Below, piece by piece: positions 1-10,799 of a DNA stretch of 64,000 nt. How positions within the stretch are numbered: the first letter of the stretch is position 1; every line of letters begins with the position of its first letter. Source of the stretch: Symbiodinium natans. Lineage: Eukaryota; Sar; Dinophyceae; Suessiales; Symbiodiniaceae. The notes beneath the pieces were generated by a model that did not search any database, was not told the origin of the DNA, and saw only the letters and a program-made list of their open reading frames with translations. Location: the NCBI GenBank assembly GCA_905221605.1, contig CAJNDS010002575.1, positions 130,432 to 194,431 of the forward strand, in the 5' to 3' direction. The position numbers were made by a program, and so were the translations under genes.

Positions 1-104
1 CAGCTCAGGTACTGCAAGGGCACTGCTGGTTGGGGCACGTTGCGCTCCTCGCGCTCGACTAGGTTGAATGCGAACATGAAGTGCACAAAGACCAGTCTTG
101 CACG
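1..104 (-). CDS. Possible partial exon at left edge
   Basis: On the minus strand one frame stays open from about position 104 to the window edge. It encodes a hydrophobic stretch followed by a charged segment (LVFVHFMFAFNLVEREERN). A candidate acceptor AG lies at about 87-88. It could be a downstream exon of the MORN gene to its right or the start of a different gene. It is too short to assign. Confidence 0.25.
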
Positions 105-289
105 ACCAGCGCCCAGGCAAGGAGCCGGAGCTCTATGGCCCTTTACAGCACGACGGCCACCCGACTGCTCGTAGACTGCGCCCAGACGGTTGTGGGTGCA
201 CTCGCCCAACTCTGCTGAGGCCATTGCTGCATGCTGCTCAGCTTACAAAAAAGGTTGCAACCCTTGTCAGGTCTCCTGGTCTTCCAAGA

Positions 290-3200
290 GCTCCCCGACG
301 TACATCAGACCATTGGTGTACGTCTTCTTTCCGACCTGAGCCGGCCACTCAGACCATCCACAAAAAAAATGCCATGTTCTCCTCCGCCAGACGATTCCCA
401 AAAAAACACCATGTTCCCTCTAACGAAGGCCCTGAGGGCGCCGGCCTTGCTGCAAACGTTGTTTTCAAAGACTCCTGTGAGCGTGACGCCCGAAGACCAC
501 CTGAAATACAGAGTCACAGAATGCCCATAGGGTCGCTACAGGTATTTGAGCTCCAGACGTGTAGCAGCCCAGGCCATTAAATAGAGAGTCCTTCAAAACA
601 CAGCATCGCTGCAGCACGCAAGGTTCTGAAAGCACCTCTCACAAATAATGCTCAGAGCTCAGAGTCAAGGGTAGTCTAGGACTAGGAGTCTGCCTTGAAT
701 TCGCCGGTGTACTGGTCGTTGGTGATGAAAGTGATCGTGCCACGGCCCTGTCTTTACAAGTCATGGCAAACTGTGCTTCCACAAAATAATGACGAAAGCT
801 TCATCCCACATGGACGCATGCACGAAAAATGAAGCCTCCCTGAAGGGCATGCCTCCATGTTGCCAGCATGGAACTCGCCCGAATAAATGGAGCCGCAACT
901 GGTTGTCAAGGTTCCCTCATCGCACATGCAATAGGAAGTGTGGGAACAGGTCGTTTTTTCACAGACTGGTCAAGTGTTACTTGTAGTGGCATGAACCACT
1001 GGATGCATTCAGACAGCCTGGCCGCTCATCTCTCCGAATTGCCACTGGCCACGGTAGATATTTGCCTGGCAATCTTCTGCCATCCAACTGCCCAAGTTAG
1101 CACTCACAATCGACGAGTAAACTTAGAAAGTTCAAAAGCCTTGTCTGGCCACTCGAAGGTGCCTTCACCATGGTACAAGCCGTTGAAGAACCTTCCCAGG
1201 CACTACGATATTGCTATTTTTCTTTCTAAACATGAACATCGCTCCGTTCCCTGAGCAAGGGGCTCACCGACGTATCTGGCCTCTGCTATCAGCTATCAAA
1301 AGCACTGGTGTGAACAAGTGGGCATATCGACATGTCCATGATTGGCCTTCACGGACCATTCCAGTACTCCGTGGCCCTGGAACACGTTGTGCTCGAAGGA
1401 ACCCTGCGCATCAGAAAGCTTCTCACCATGGGCCCTTTGGGAGATATCACCTTCTCCTGCTCCGTGCAAGTGGGAAGCATCAAGGGTTCATAGAAAACAG
1501 CTCTTAACCCTAAACCCCTATTAAATTAAACCCCCCCCAACCCAGTCCTTGTACCGACACACGCCAAAGTCATCGGTCCAGCAAAGCATGCCCTCGCCGT
1601 GCATCATCTCATCCTTCAGGGGTCACGTATGCAGTTGTCACATCAATAATATGCAACAAACATGTATCATATATACTATAGCACGCATTGTAGAATTTTA
1701 GAAGATGTTAAAGATTGTCTTGAAGTGTCCTGGAACTGGCCAATGTAGCGCCGTCCGTCGGGCCATTGGAACACGCCGTACCTCCGAGGCGCATTGCGTC
1801 AGCTTCTGTCACCTTCTGATCGTTGCAGTACTCGCATGCCCTGCACTGGAGCGCACTTGTGAATGCTGTTGTTCAGGAGCGTGCCTGAAGCAAAAGAAAC
1901 GACCAGACACCGGGTGGACATCCCGAAAAAATCCTGAAAAGTTCCGAGCCTGTGTATGTGCATCCATTAGCCCATTTCTTGGTGCCCTGAGCGCGATGGA
2001 GACAGGAAAGAAGGTAACATGCCACGTCTTGGCCAATTCGCCTCACCGGTAGCTCCGTGATTTTCGAAGACTCCGGTGATCATGGTGCCATTGGGGAACC
2101 TGCCACGATGCGCAACTCGCATAGGAGACCACACCGGTCATACATTCGTGCCTGGAAAATGTCGATGCCTTGATCCTACTATTGGCTCTAAGCTGATGTT
2201 TTGGAAGTTGGACGTGTCTGTTGAATGCATGATCATTCATGTCATGTGTTTCACCTTGGCGCAATCGAATGATATGGACGTTTTGCCCCAAAAGCGCAAG
2301 GCTTTTCGCGGCTACCTTCGCGAGGCCTATTTCCTTCTCCTTAAAGAGCTTCGCGCACCACTACAAAGTACCTTTTGTACAACCATCTTCTCGATCTGCT
2401 TTAAGAATCATGGCATCAGCTTCGGCGGCAGTTTGCCGATGTCGCACAGGAGTTGTGTGAACTGCACGGTTTGGGGCTGGGCTCTGCGTTGTCAACTCGT
2501 GTGGGCTCAAATCAAAACCGACGCGAAAAAAAACGAGTCTCACAGAAACGCCGATTCCAGCACCGAGCTAGTACTACAAGTCAATGAAAACCCAGCTGGC
2601 TCACAGAAACGTCGATTCCAGTGCTGAGCTTGTACGACAGACCAATGGAAAAATCCAGCCGTTTCAAGGAAACATCGATTCCAGTACTGGGCTTGTGCTA
2701 CAAATCAATGGAAACCCAACTGGCTCACAGAAACGTCGATTCCAGTACTGAGCTTGCATGACAAATCAATGACAACCCACCCCGCTCACGAAACGTCCAC
2801 TCCAGTACTATGCTTCGCCCCAAGGAAACGCAGCTTCGGTCGACTTCCTAAAAAGCTTCCCTGCAGTGTTTCGCCTTGCCGCGAGACAAAAGGTCAACTG
2901 TCCGTGTTGCGTGTAATGGCTTGATTTGGGCTTTGAAGCTCTGAAACACTTCTGAAACCGACCGCCGCCTCCACACGCTTGCTTTGCTGAAGGGGGGTAC
3001 ATGACACTAAATGCGCCTGTGACAGCCAGGACCCACGATCTCGCTGTTGTGCCAGAGGCCCTCAAACTCAGTACCTCGCAGCCAGGCAGTAAATTTACAG
3101 GCATGTGCAAGCAGAGCTGTTTACAATATTGTAGAATGCACAGCTCCTTTGCGATTGAAAACAGTGCTGGCAGGCGGACCATCAGGCCAATGGAAGGTGC

Positions 3201-4895
3201 CGCGCCCCTCCAGCTCACTATCGTGAAATTGCCCCTGCGCGACATGGACGCTTTGTGGGCTTCACACATGTCGACGCCCAAGAAACACAGCAATAGAATG
3301 CACGCCGGTCAGGAGGGCACCCGAAAAGGCGGAAGCGGATCAACCAGCCTCGAACCAAGAGCCATCTGGCAAAGTTTTCTTGCCCTTGCCCTCTATGCAG
3401 TTGTGCTGGAAGTCTCCTGGCCAAGAGCCATGAGCAGAACATGAACCATGGGAACCATATGGGCCGCTGGTCCACACCTTTGTAGCAAGATCCATCGGCC
3501 CAGGTCAGCTTGCCCTTGCCCTCTCGGATGCCGTCCTGGCATCACCGGGGCTCCTTTCATGTCACCAATTCTAGCATGCTCCAATCCAGCCTTCCACTCG
3601 CCATCGTACTCAATGCCGTTAGGCCACTTCACCTGCACAAGTCCAGCCACCCTTCTGCTTCAATCTTGGAACCTGTACTCGTTATCCTTTGTGGGCAAGC
3701 ACGGGGCCATCTCCTACTGAACCTACCTCACCTTCGGCGCAACCTCTGATCAGTGTTCCGTGCTTGCGAAAGGGGGGGCGGGGTGGGTGGTACAGCTTCA
3801 GTCATCTCGCACAGGTGCGCCTTTCCCCGGCCATTCCTCGGTATGAATCGAAGGATTCCACAGGACAGTTCGATCTGCGGGTTGCGTTTTCTATCACCTG
3901 CAGTCTAAATCTTTGCTTGCCCATGTCGGAAACTGCCCGAAAGGGGTTGATCGTGCGTCAGCACCAGTCATGAGCCATGAATGCCACAGAGGCACATCCG
4001 ATTCTGGAGCCACTGGCCGCTGTACACCCAGCCCTCCTCTGCACTTTCGAAGATGCCCTGTCAATGTCCAGGGGGCACGATTAAACACAGCGTAGAAAGA
4101 AGCAAACTGCAGGGGCCCACCTCGCCCTCCTGCATACCATGCTTGAAATTCCCGGCGTAGCGATCTCCGTTTGGCCAGGTGCGAGTTCCCTGGCGAGTCA
4201 CTGCAAAGACTCGCGCTCTTGCACAGGGGTTGGCAAACCTGGCCTTGCCATGGAACACACCCTTCTTCAGGGTGCCTATGTACTCCTGTGAGCAACCGGG
4301 GAAGCAATGATGGGTCAGGCAGGAATCTTTCAAGGCGCCTCTCCGGACGGCCAGGTCATCTTGCCGTCGCCCCACATCTGGTCCTTCAGAATAGTCTGTG
4401 AAGACTCGTGAGCTGTGGCGTCCTCCACGGGTCCTTCCGCCACTCACCATCGTATGTACGACCAGTGGGCCAAGTCTTCTTGCCATTGCCCCACATGTAG
4501 CCCTGCATATCCAAACTGATTCGGAAGTAATGGCATGGCAGCCCGGGGGGGGAGGGAGGACGGGTTCTGAGCTTCTTGCTGCTCTGGACTTAGAGGAAAC
4601 AGTGCAGACCAGACATCTTTGTCTTGCCTCATGAAACTCGCCGAAGTACTCGCTGCCATCGCTCCAAATGTAATGGCCCTAGCAAGACATCTATGTGGAA
4701 AACGGAAGAATCGTTGCAGCGCTCAAAGCTGCTGCCTCGCCATGCATTCGGCCATTGAGCCATGTGCCAACCTCATGTTATCAAAGGCGGCATGTGTTCA
4801 ACATTGTTCCTGCACAATTCTGCAAAATGATATCACAGGTGTGAGCGTAGGAGTTGCCGTTGGAGAAGATTCTCTGATCCTGGAAGCGACGCAGG
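290..4895 (-). CDS. MORN-repeat protein, multi-exon
   Basis: About 20 MORN-like units (consensus G.G...WPDG..Y.GEW) can be read on the minus strand, mostly one or two per short exon and in different frames. The clearest are at about 4,845-4,895 (QRIFSNGNSYAHT), 4,625-4,680 (YIWSDGSEYFGEF), 4,440-4,510 (GKKTWPTGRTYDGEW), 4,335-4,395 (GDGKMTWPSGE), 4,100-4,190 (GTRTWPNGDRYAGNF), 3,585-3,640 (VKWPNGIEYDGEW), 3,480-3,535 (GKGKLTWADGSCY), 3,155-3,225 (GRGTFHWPDG), 1,735-1,790 (YGVFQWPDGRRYIGQF), 1,140-1,195 (YHGEGTFEWPD), 697-755 (GRGTITFITNDQYTGEF) and 293-350 (GKKTYTNGLMYVGEL). MORN proteins usually bind membranes or scaffold the cortex, flagellum or phosphoinositide enzymes. No catalytic domain is visible here, so a scaffold role is inference. 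The start codon and exact splice sites are unresolved. Two genes in tandem cannot be excluded, because the 2.1-3.1 kb gap is mostly repeat. Confidence 0.85.
2539..2806. repeat. 62-bp tandem repeat, about 5 copies
   Basis: Units begin at 2,539, 2,601, 2,664, 2,724 and 2,786, each with the core AAACGTCGATTCCAGTACTG and spaced 60-63 bp apart. Copies diverge by substitutions and the last is the most degraded. The array lies in a probable intron of the MORN gene. Confidence 0.85.
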
Positions 4896-5129
4896 CAGAT
4901 GTAGGCACTCGAAGCTACGAGTAAGATGGCAAAGCCGCAAAGACACTTGCTGCCACTCGCTCGCTTCGAGCCTTGACAACTCTGTTGGCCGTCAGCTTGT
5001 CGCTGTCTGGCTTCCTGGGAGTGACCTTCGAGAAACATCTGAAGAGAAATGTGCTGAGGATGCACTTGAAGCACCGCAGAGAACCGCGTGGTGCTCCACT
5101 GCCACTGAGCTGAAGGCAACACCGTGATC

Positions 5130-7110
5130 AAGCCCTGACCGCTTCTCAGATATGAAATGCTCGATGTTCAATGTGTTGTCCTGGCAGCACTTTCTGCGAA
5201 AGAGTCACAACCTCTGTGAAATCTGACCGGCAGCAGAAGCCACTCTGTGGCCTTGCGATTGACGTGCTCGTCTGGTAACCTGCTGGGCACCTTGGTCTTC
5301 TGCTGGAGACAAGCCCAAGCCCCCTGATCCCATGTCATGGCTCAATCGCTGGGGCGGGCACCTGTTGTCTACCTGGACGAGCCTCGCGCAAAGGAAGTCG
5401 GGTTCCATTGTAGCCATCTGCCTCACTGATTTTGTACGATGCACGAGGTGCAGCACGTGCATGTGCCAATGGCTGGCATAGGCGTAAGAAGCAAGCTCGC
5501 GCAACTGTGGCCATCTTGGCTGCCTTGGATGTTATACTCTGACGAAAAGCATACACAAAAGCCTTGACAAAGCAGTCGAGCGGCAGGGCGTCGGGCAGTC
5601 TGCTACCCAGAAACTGTTCGCAGTTGGGGCCAAAAATAGGATCGTGTGGCAGATTGCAAAGCTCATATTGCTGCTGCAGCCTCGGAGCAAGTCTCTTTCA
5701 AACTTTCGACCGACTTAGAGATATCCTTCTCCTTTGTATCGGCATCTGTTGTGCGGGCTTGCAGGCTATTGCTGCGGCGCTGCCTTCGGCAGAAGTGGAT
5801 CTACAATGATCTAGCTGCACAATGGTGAAACCTGCCCCCATCACGTACTGAGATGGCAACCTTCTGATGAGTCTCCCAGCGATCCAGGCTGGGCTAGACG
5901 GGCCCAAGGCAGCGCATGAACGCGTTCAGGTGTCGGAGCCTTGACCAGGCACATGCAAAATCTTGCAACATCTTGCAACCATCACAACCCGAGCGCTCGG
6001 AGCCCTCTCAGAGTTTGCAAGGCTCTAGCCCGACAGGCAGGCGTCGCACAGGAGTGTAAAGTTGTGGAGGCACCCTTGTATACCTCAACGCGGGCAAGTG
6101 TGCGACGTCCAAGTAGTGGTGGCGCCAAGGCTGCTGCCGCTTGGCGCATCGGCCCAGCAAGAATCTACAAAGCCAGAGCAGAAGTGGAATGAAGCAGGTG
6201 ACCTCAAATTGCAAGGTCCACTGATAACTGAAGGTGCAAGCCTCAGTGCGACTTCTGGTCTTCTGAGTGCACGACCCGCAAGAGCTCATTCGAAAAACAA
6301 TCCTGCGCCAGCCGACGATGGCTTCTGCTCCATCTTCTCACTTGGCCATGTGCACACACACAATTCACACTGAATCTGCCCAGAACCCTGCTTTGCACCG
6401 GCCCTTCCATATCAACTGCAACTGGCAGAGCCCATCAAAGCCCGGTCCTCCATCCACTCCAAATCGAAGATAGGTGGGACGTATGTGATGATCTGGGCAG
6501 GTGCTCATAGCAAGACTGAATTCCCCACAAGCCCCTCGCCGAGGCGCCCGCAACCAACCAAGAAAACAGAGCCAAGCTGGCAACATCAGCCAGATTCTCC
6601 TGCGAGTCGGAAGATTCGCTGCAGACACAGAACATACGACACGCCATGCATCACCATGCATCAAGGCACCAATGTGGGCAACTTCTTGCAGAAGAAACCA
6701 GCCAGTTTCGTCAACAGGCCCATTTTGATGAGCTTCTCCTTCAGAGATGCGCGCCGAGTTGCAACAGGCAAAGTCTTGGCCCTTGCTGGATCCTCCTTCA
6801 GCGATCCGAAGTAGCCCAAAGCCACAGCCAGAATGAGCGCCATACCGGCCTGGCCAGGATGGCCAAAGCTCATCTTACACCGACTCCTGGAGGGCTCCCA
6901 AGCCTGGGAGAAGTTGATGATTGTGCTGATGTGCAAGACCAGCTCGGCATGGCAGAGCGCGCAGTGCGAGCACCTAAGAGCATTGTTCCCACGCACAGCA
7001 ATTTCGGAACGGCCACGGATCTGATGACAACCTCTTGGCCCCCCTCGTGCATTCTTGGGTGCTCTCAGGTTGATTTCCCCTGGCCCACGGAGATAACTTT
7101 TTGAAGCATG
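5130..7110. other. Region without an assignable gene
   Basis: Only short frames occur here. One minus-strand frame, ATG at 6,873 to stop at 6,661 (70 codons), begins with a hydrophobic segment (AGMALILAVALGYFG) followed by basic residues, as in a signal anchor, but has no recognisable domain. Another short minus-strand frame near 6,365-6,500 (RPTYLRFGVDGGPGFDG) could be an exon. No start, splice chain or homology can be defended. Confidence 0.2.
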
Positions 7111-7116
7111 CAGAGA

Positions 7117-7329
7117 TCAGTAACTGCTGTAGAGAGCAATTCCGAATTGCCTGCACACGCTTCCGCCGCACTGGACAATGCGCGTCCGCAGCCCCGGCAT
7201 ACACTGCACAGGCTGCAAAGTGGATGGGATGAGGTATGACAGGTCCATAACAAAAACCTCCGCCTGCTCAAAGCACGTGCAAGTGGACCACTGGCCGACG
7301 GTCCATGCAGGCGCGTCGCCGTTCACCAC
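7117..7329 (-). CDS. Thrombospondin type-1-like exon(s)
   Basis: The frame reads WTVGQWSTC and, after about 80 nt, CMPGLRTRIVQCGG. Together these resemble a thrombospondin type-1 repeat (W..WS.C ... C..G...R.V.C). A short intron ending in CAG at about 7,215 or 7,208 would bring the halves together. TSP1 domains occur in secreted or surface adhesion proteins, including in dinoflagellates and apicomplexans. No signal peptide or neighbouring repeat can be joined with confidence. The candidate Cys-rich exon at 8.8-8.9 kb may belong to the same gene. Confidence 0.4.
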   Translation of the reverse strand: MVNGDAPAWTVGQWSTCTCFEQAEVFVMDLSYLIPSTLQPVQCMPGLRTRIVQCGGSVCRQFGIALYSSY

Positions 7330-8141
7330 CTACGACAAGTCCCGAGAATTCGAGAATTCCCGGGATCTTCGAGACTCTTCGGGGCTCTGTGTGCTCGGGC
7401 CTGAAGTTGCCTCGGAGATGCCGGCAAGGAGGGGTCCCAGATGGCCTCAGTGCTTCAAAACAGAGCTGCAGAGCCACCGCGGAGCCTTGTCTTAGCTCTG
7501 ACAGCTCTGAAATGCTCTGAGATGCTCTGAGCCTTCTACCTTTTCCTCCTCTTGCCAGGATGGTGTCTTGCAAGGGAGGTCTTCCCTTTCCCTGGGACGC
7601 CCGTGCCAAAAACTTCAATGTCAACACTTCCACACCTTGCAACCTGCCTGCCGACAAGCACTACCTAAAACGTGCCAGGATGCGTCGAAGCCAGCAGGTC
7701 CAGTCGCCTGCCTGCGCAGGCCACTGATGACTCTTGGACATCTGCGATTTTGAGGTGAAACCGAGTGGGCGGCTCCTTATAAGCCTCGTTTCATTCTCCC
7801 CCGCGCACAGCTCTACAGCTAGAAAACATGCCCCCGATCCACCTATCAAGCCTTGCCAGCCATTAAGGAGGCGTGAGCATTCTCCACCCTCCATTTCGAA
7901 CCCACTTCAGGCAGCTGGCAGTCAACCAACTCCACTAGATAGCAACTGGCAGCTTGTCTTCGTGGCCTGTGGAGTTGCACCAGCCTGACCCGTCGAAGCG
8001 CGTCAGAGCACGTGCGCTGCGGTGCTGGAACGCAATTCAGATGGGATCGGGGTCGCAGTGCTCAGGTCGTAGCTAGGCGTGGTGGCATACTGGCCGCACC
8101 CATCATTCCTGAATGCGCATCGTACGTCTCAAACGTGACAC

Positions 8142-8711
8142 CTACTCTTTGCTGGAGTTGTGCCGTTGGATAACAACGACGTGCCTTTGAGGCATCAAAC
8201 TGGGTTTGCTGCAGGAGACGTGCACCACACACGCTGTCGATCTCCGCCTGCACCTCCAACTTGATGCTTGCCCTAAATCTAAATTCATCGGAAACATACT
8301 CTGTAGAAAACGTGTGGTATCATGCATAGGAGATGGCACCGTAGGGTTGATCTCGCTCAGCAGGCCCGAGCATGGACATGATACCTCCAGTGCCGTCCTT
8401 GGCTCGGCGAAGGCTTGGCGATCAGAACAAGCTAGACCTGACAGACCTGTGCTTCGTATGGCTAGGTGCCCTGACGACTTGTAACCGTGAACGTTCGTGC
8501 AGTTGTTGCCGCCATTTTCGAGGTCCGGCAAGAGGTATAGCTCAGCCATGGACCGTGCTTGCGCGTTTGGACGTGCGAAGACTTGCAGGCAAGCCCCTGT
8601 ATACCCCTGTTCCCAGCTGAGCTTAGAACCGCATTGGCTAGGACGCGGCAGCTCAGAACCTTGCAGTCCTGCAGCAGGAACAAGGAGTTCATCGGAAAGA
8701 CCAGACATCAT
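8142..8711 (-). CDS. Unrecognised minus-strand frame
   Basis: A 189-codon frame is open here and overlaps two shorter frames on the same strand. It has several Cys residues but no domain that I recognise. It sits between the TSP1-like exon and the Cys-rich exon, so parts may be exons of one secreted Cys-rich protein. The length alone is weak evidence because several frames are open. Confidence 0.2.
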   Translation of the reverse strand: MMSGLSDELLVPAAGLQGSELPRPSQCGSKLSWEQGYTGACLQVFARPNAQARSMAELYLLPDLENGGNNCTNVHGYKSSGHLAIRSTGLSGLACSDRQAFAEPRTALEVSCPCSGLLSEINPTVPSPMHDTTRFLQSMFPMNLDLGQASSWRCRRRSTACVVHVSCSKPSLMPQRHVVVIQRHNSSKE

Positions 8712-8786
8712 GCAAAAAACTCGCTCTCAGCCTCGTTCACTGCTAGCGCCGCATCACTGTTGCGAGTGTAGATGAGGTGAATAGCA

Positions 8787-8925
8787 TCAACCTGTCTCAC
8801 ACGGGCACTCGTCAATCAAACACATTGAATCTGGGGTCCCGGCAGGACTGGTAGCAAACTTCATCATGTTCAGGCACTCCTGAGGCCGAAGGTCGCTCCG
8901 GCCGAGGACACATGTACATGCAACC
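8787..8925 (-). CDS. Cys-rich exon, possible TSP1-like C-terminus
   Basis: A minus-strand frame ends with Cys-rich sequence (CVLGRSDLRPQECLNMM, then MCLIDECPCETG and stop). The C..(P)EC...C...CPC spacing resembles the end of a thrombospondin type-1 repeat. The upstream part of the same frame crosses GA-rich low-complexity DNA and is unlikely to be coding. This is weak support for a secreted protein exon. Confidence 0.3.
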
Positions 8926-8984
8926 AAAGTTCCCTTGGGCAACCTCAGTGCCCCACCACTAAAGCCCACAGGAAACAGAGCAAA

Positions 8985-9062
8985 GAGCGAGCGAAAGCGA
9001 GCCGGAGCGAGCAAGAGAGAGAGAGAGAGACAGAGCGAGAGAGAGAGAGAGAGAGAGAACGA
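8985..9062. repeat. GA-rich simple repeat
   Basis: Purine-rich tract of GAGA and GAGC units on the plus strand. No coding signal. Confidence 0.8.
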
Positions 9063-9573
9063 GTGGCTCTGGTTGAGTCGTTCCAAAGCAAGTGCTTTTG
9101 CTGAGGGCTGAGGACCGTGTTTTGCAGAGAGTTTTGGCTGGCCTTGTTGCAAAACCCGTCTTTCCGATTCGAGACGAGATGTCCTATTCGAGATGAGGTG
9201 TGCCACTGATCCCCCCCAGGTACACGTATGAGTGGGGGTAACAGGCAAATCAGCCAAGCATAACTCAGCAAACAGGAGTGCAAATCAGAAAACACGGCGG
9301 TGCAAATCAGAAAACACCAAGGCACGAATCAGAAACCAAAGTCAGCAAGAGTGGGCGCACTGTTTGTTGTAACCTAAAAGCCCTAAGCCCTACACCCTAA
9401 GAACCCCTGAGCCCTAAACCCAAAAAAACCTAAACCCTGAAAACCTCTCAACTTCAAACCCCGAAAACTCTAAATCCTAAAAACCCCTAAGCCCTAAACC
9501 CTAATAAATCCGAACCGTAGAAAACCCTAAACCCTAAGCGCTAAACCCCTAAACATAGGCATGTTTTTTCTCA

Positions 9574-9610
9574 CCCATCATGCGAGCATTGTGTTTGCAA
9601 ATGGGGCGGG

Positions 9611-9661
<51 letters not shown>

Positions 9662-9710
9662 CTTTATTCTTTATCGAACCCATCATGCGAGTGTTGCGTT
9701 TGCAAATGGG
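9574..9710 (+). repeat. Two direct copies of a 32-bp motif flanking 47 C
   Basis: Copies at 9,574-9,605 and 9,679-9,710 read CCCATCATGCGAG then TTTGCAAATGGG and carry a CCCAT...ATGGG inverted end. Between them is a run of 47 C (9,614-9,660) followed by GCTTTATTCTTTATCGAA. Confidence 0.85.
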
Positions 9711-10193
9711 AAGGGTGGCGAAAAGTCCTGAAACCCTAAACCTCAAAGAAACCCTAAACCCCCAAAAGCCCGTCAACCCTAAAAAACCCTAAGCCCTATG
9801 AACCCTAAAACCTAAACCCTAAACCCTAAAGGCCCCCTACACCCTAAGAACCCCTGAGCCCTAAACCGAAAAAACCTAAACCCTTCAAACCCAGGGTTTT
9901 TTAGGGTTTAGGAGTTAAGGTTTTTGCGGGGTTTTTGTGGGGGTTTAGAGTGTAGGGGTTTTTGGGGTTTAGGCCTTTTTTGGTTTAGGCCTCAAGGTTT
10001 CTTAGGCTTGAGGGGGTTTTAGGGTTTAGGGTTGGGCTTTTGGGGTTTAGGGCTTCGGGGTTTGTAGGGCTTCGAGGTTTTTAGGGCTTTGGGGTTTCTC
10101 GGCTTTAGGGGTTTAGGGGTTTAGGGGTTTAGGGGTTTAGGGGTTTAGGGGTTTAGGGGTTTAGGGGGGGTTTAGGGATTCTTTGCCCCACAT

Positions 10194-10251
10194 CCCATTT
10201 GCAAACGCAACACTCGCATGATGGGTTCGAACAAAAAAGAAGCGGGGGGGT
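10194..10251 (-). repeat. Inverted copy of the 9.6-kb motif with G-tract
   Basis: The reverse complement of the 32-bp motif occupies 10,194-10,225. It is followed by TTCGAACAAAAAAGAAGC and a short G run, matching the reverse complement of the poly-C-linked flank at 9,654-9,678. Motif, linker and homopolymer therefore move as one unit. Confidence 0.8.
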
Positions 10252-10567
10252 TGAGGGCCCCTAAAGCCTCAAGCCCTCAAGCCCTCAACCCAAAACATAA
10301 CCTGAGCCCTAAACCGAAAATAGCGCTAAACCCTAAAACCCCCTAAGCCCCAAGCCCTAAACCCTAAACCCTAAACACCCCTTATTCAAATAAAGCAAAC
10401 CTTGCTGCTCGAGCGCAAATGATAAATTTGTTATCATAGGGGTCTGTATAGGACGCCTATCATAAGGGGGGGGGGGGTACTTAGTAGACCTATCTTCAAT
10501 AAATGTGTCTTGGGGGAGATCCCTAAACCTAAACCCTGCAAGCACACCCTTCAACCTATCATGTTTG

Positions 10568-10760
10568 CTTAGGTTAGGTTAGGTTAGGTTACGTTGGTTA
10601 GGTTAGGTTAGGTTCGGCTAGGCTAGGCTAGGTTAGGTTAGGCTAGGTTAGGTTAGGCCAGGTTAGGTTAGGTTAGGGGCCTGGCCTCTTGCATTGCAGA
10701 TTAGGTTAGGGTTGGTTCCGTCAGGTTAGGTTAGGTTGGGTTGGGCTGGGCTGGGGTTGG
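10568..10760. repeat. GGTTA pentanucleotide repeat
   Basis: Tandem GGTTA with GGCTA and GGTTC variants runs for about 190 bp and grades into GGGTTGGGCT repeats to about 10,790. It differs in unit length from the neighbouring TTTAGGG tracts. Confidence 0.85.
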
Positions 10761-10799
10761 GGTGGGTTGGTTTGGCTTGGGCTGGGGTTGGGCTCTTCG

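Larger units (their letters stand above)
9365..10385. repeat. Degenerate telomere-like repeats, switching orientation
   Basis: Imperfect CCCTAAA units fill 9,365-9,558 and 9,730-9,890. The motif flips to TTTAGGG from about 9,891 to 10,190, then returns to CCCTAAA at 10,260-10,380. Plant/alga-type TTTAGGG telomere sequence is known in dinoflagellates, but flanking unique sequence on both sides shows this tract is internal. Confidence 0.9.
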
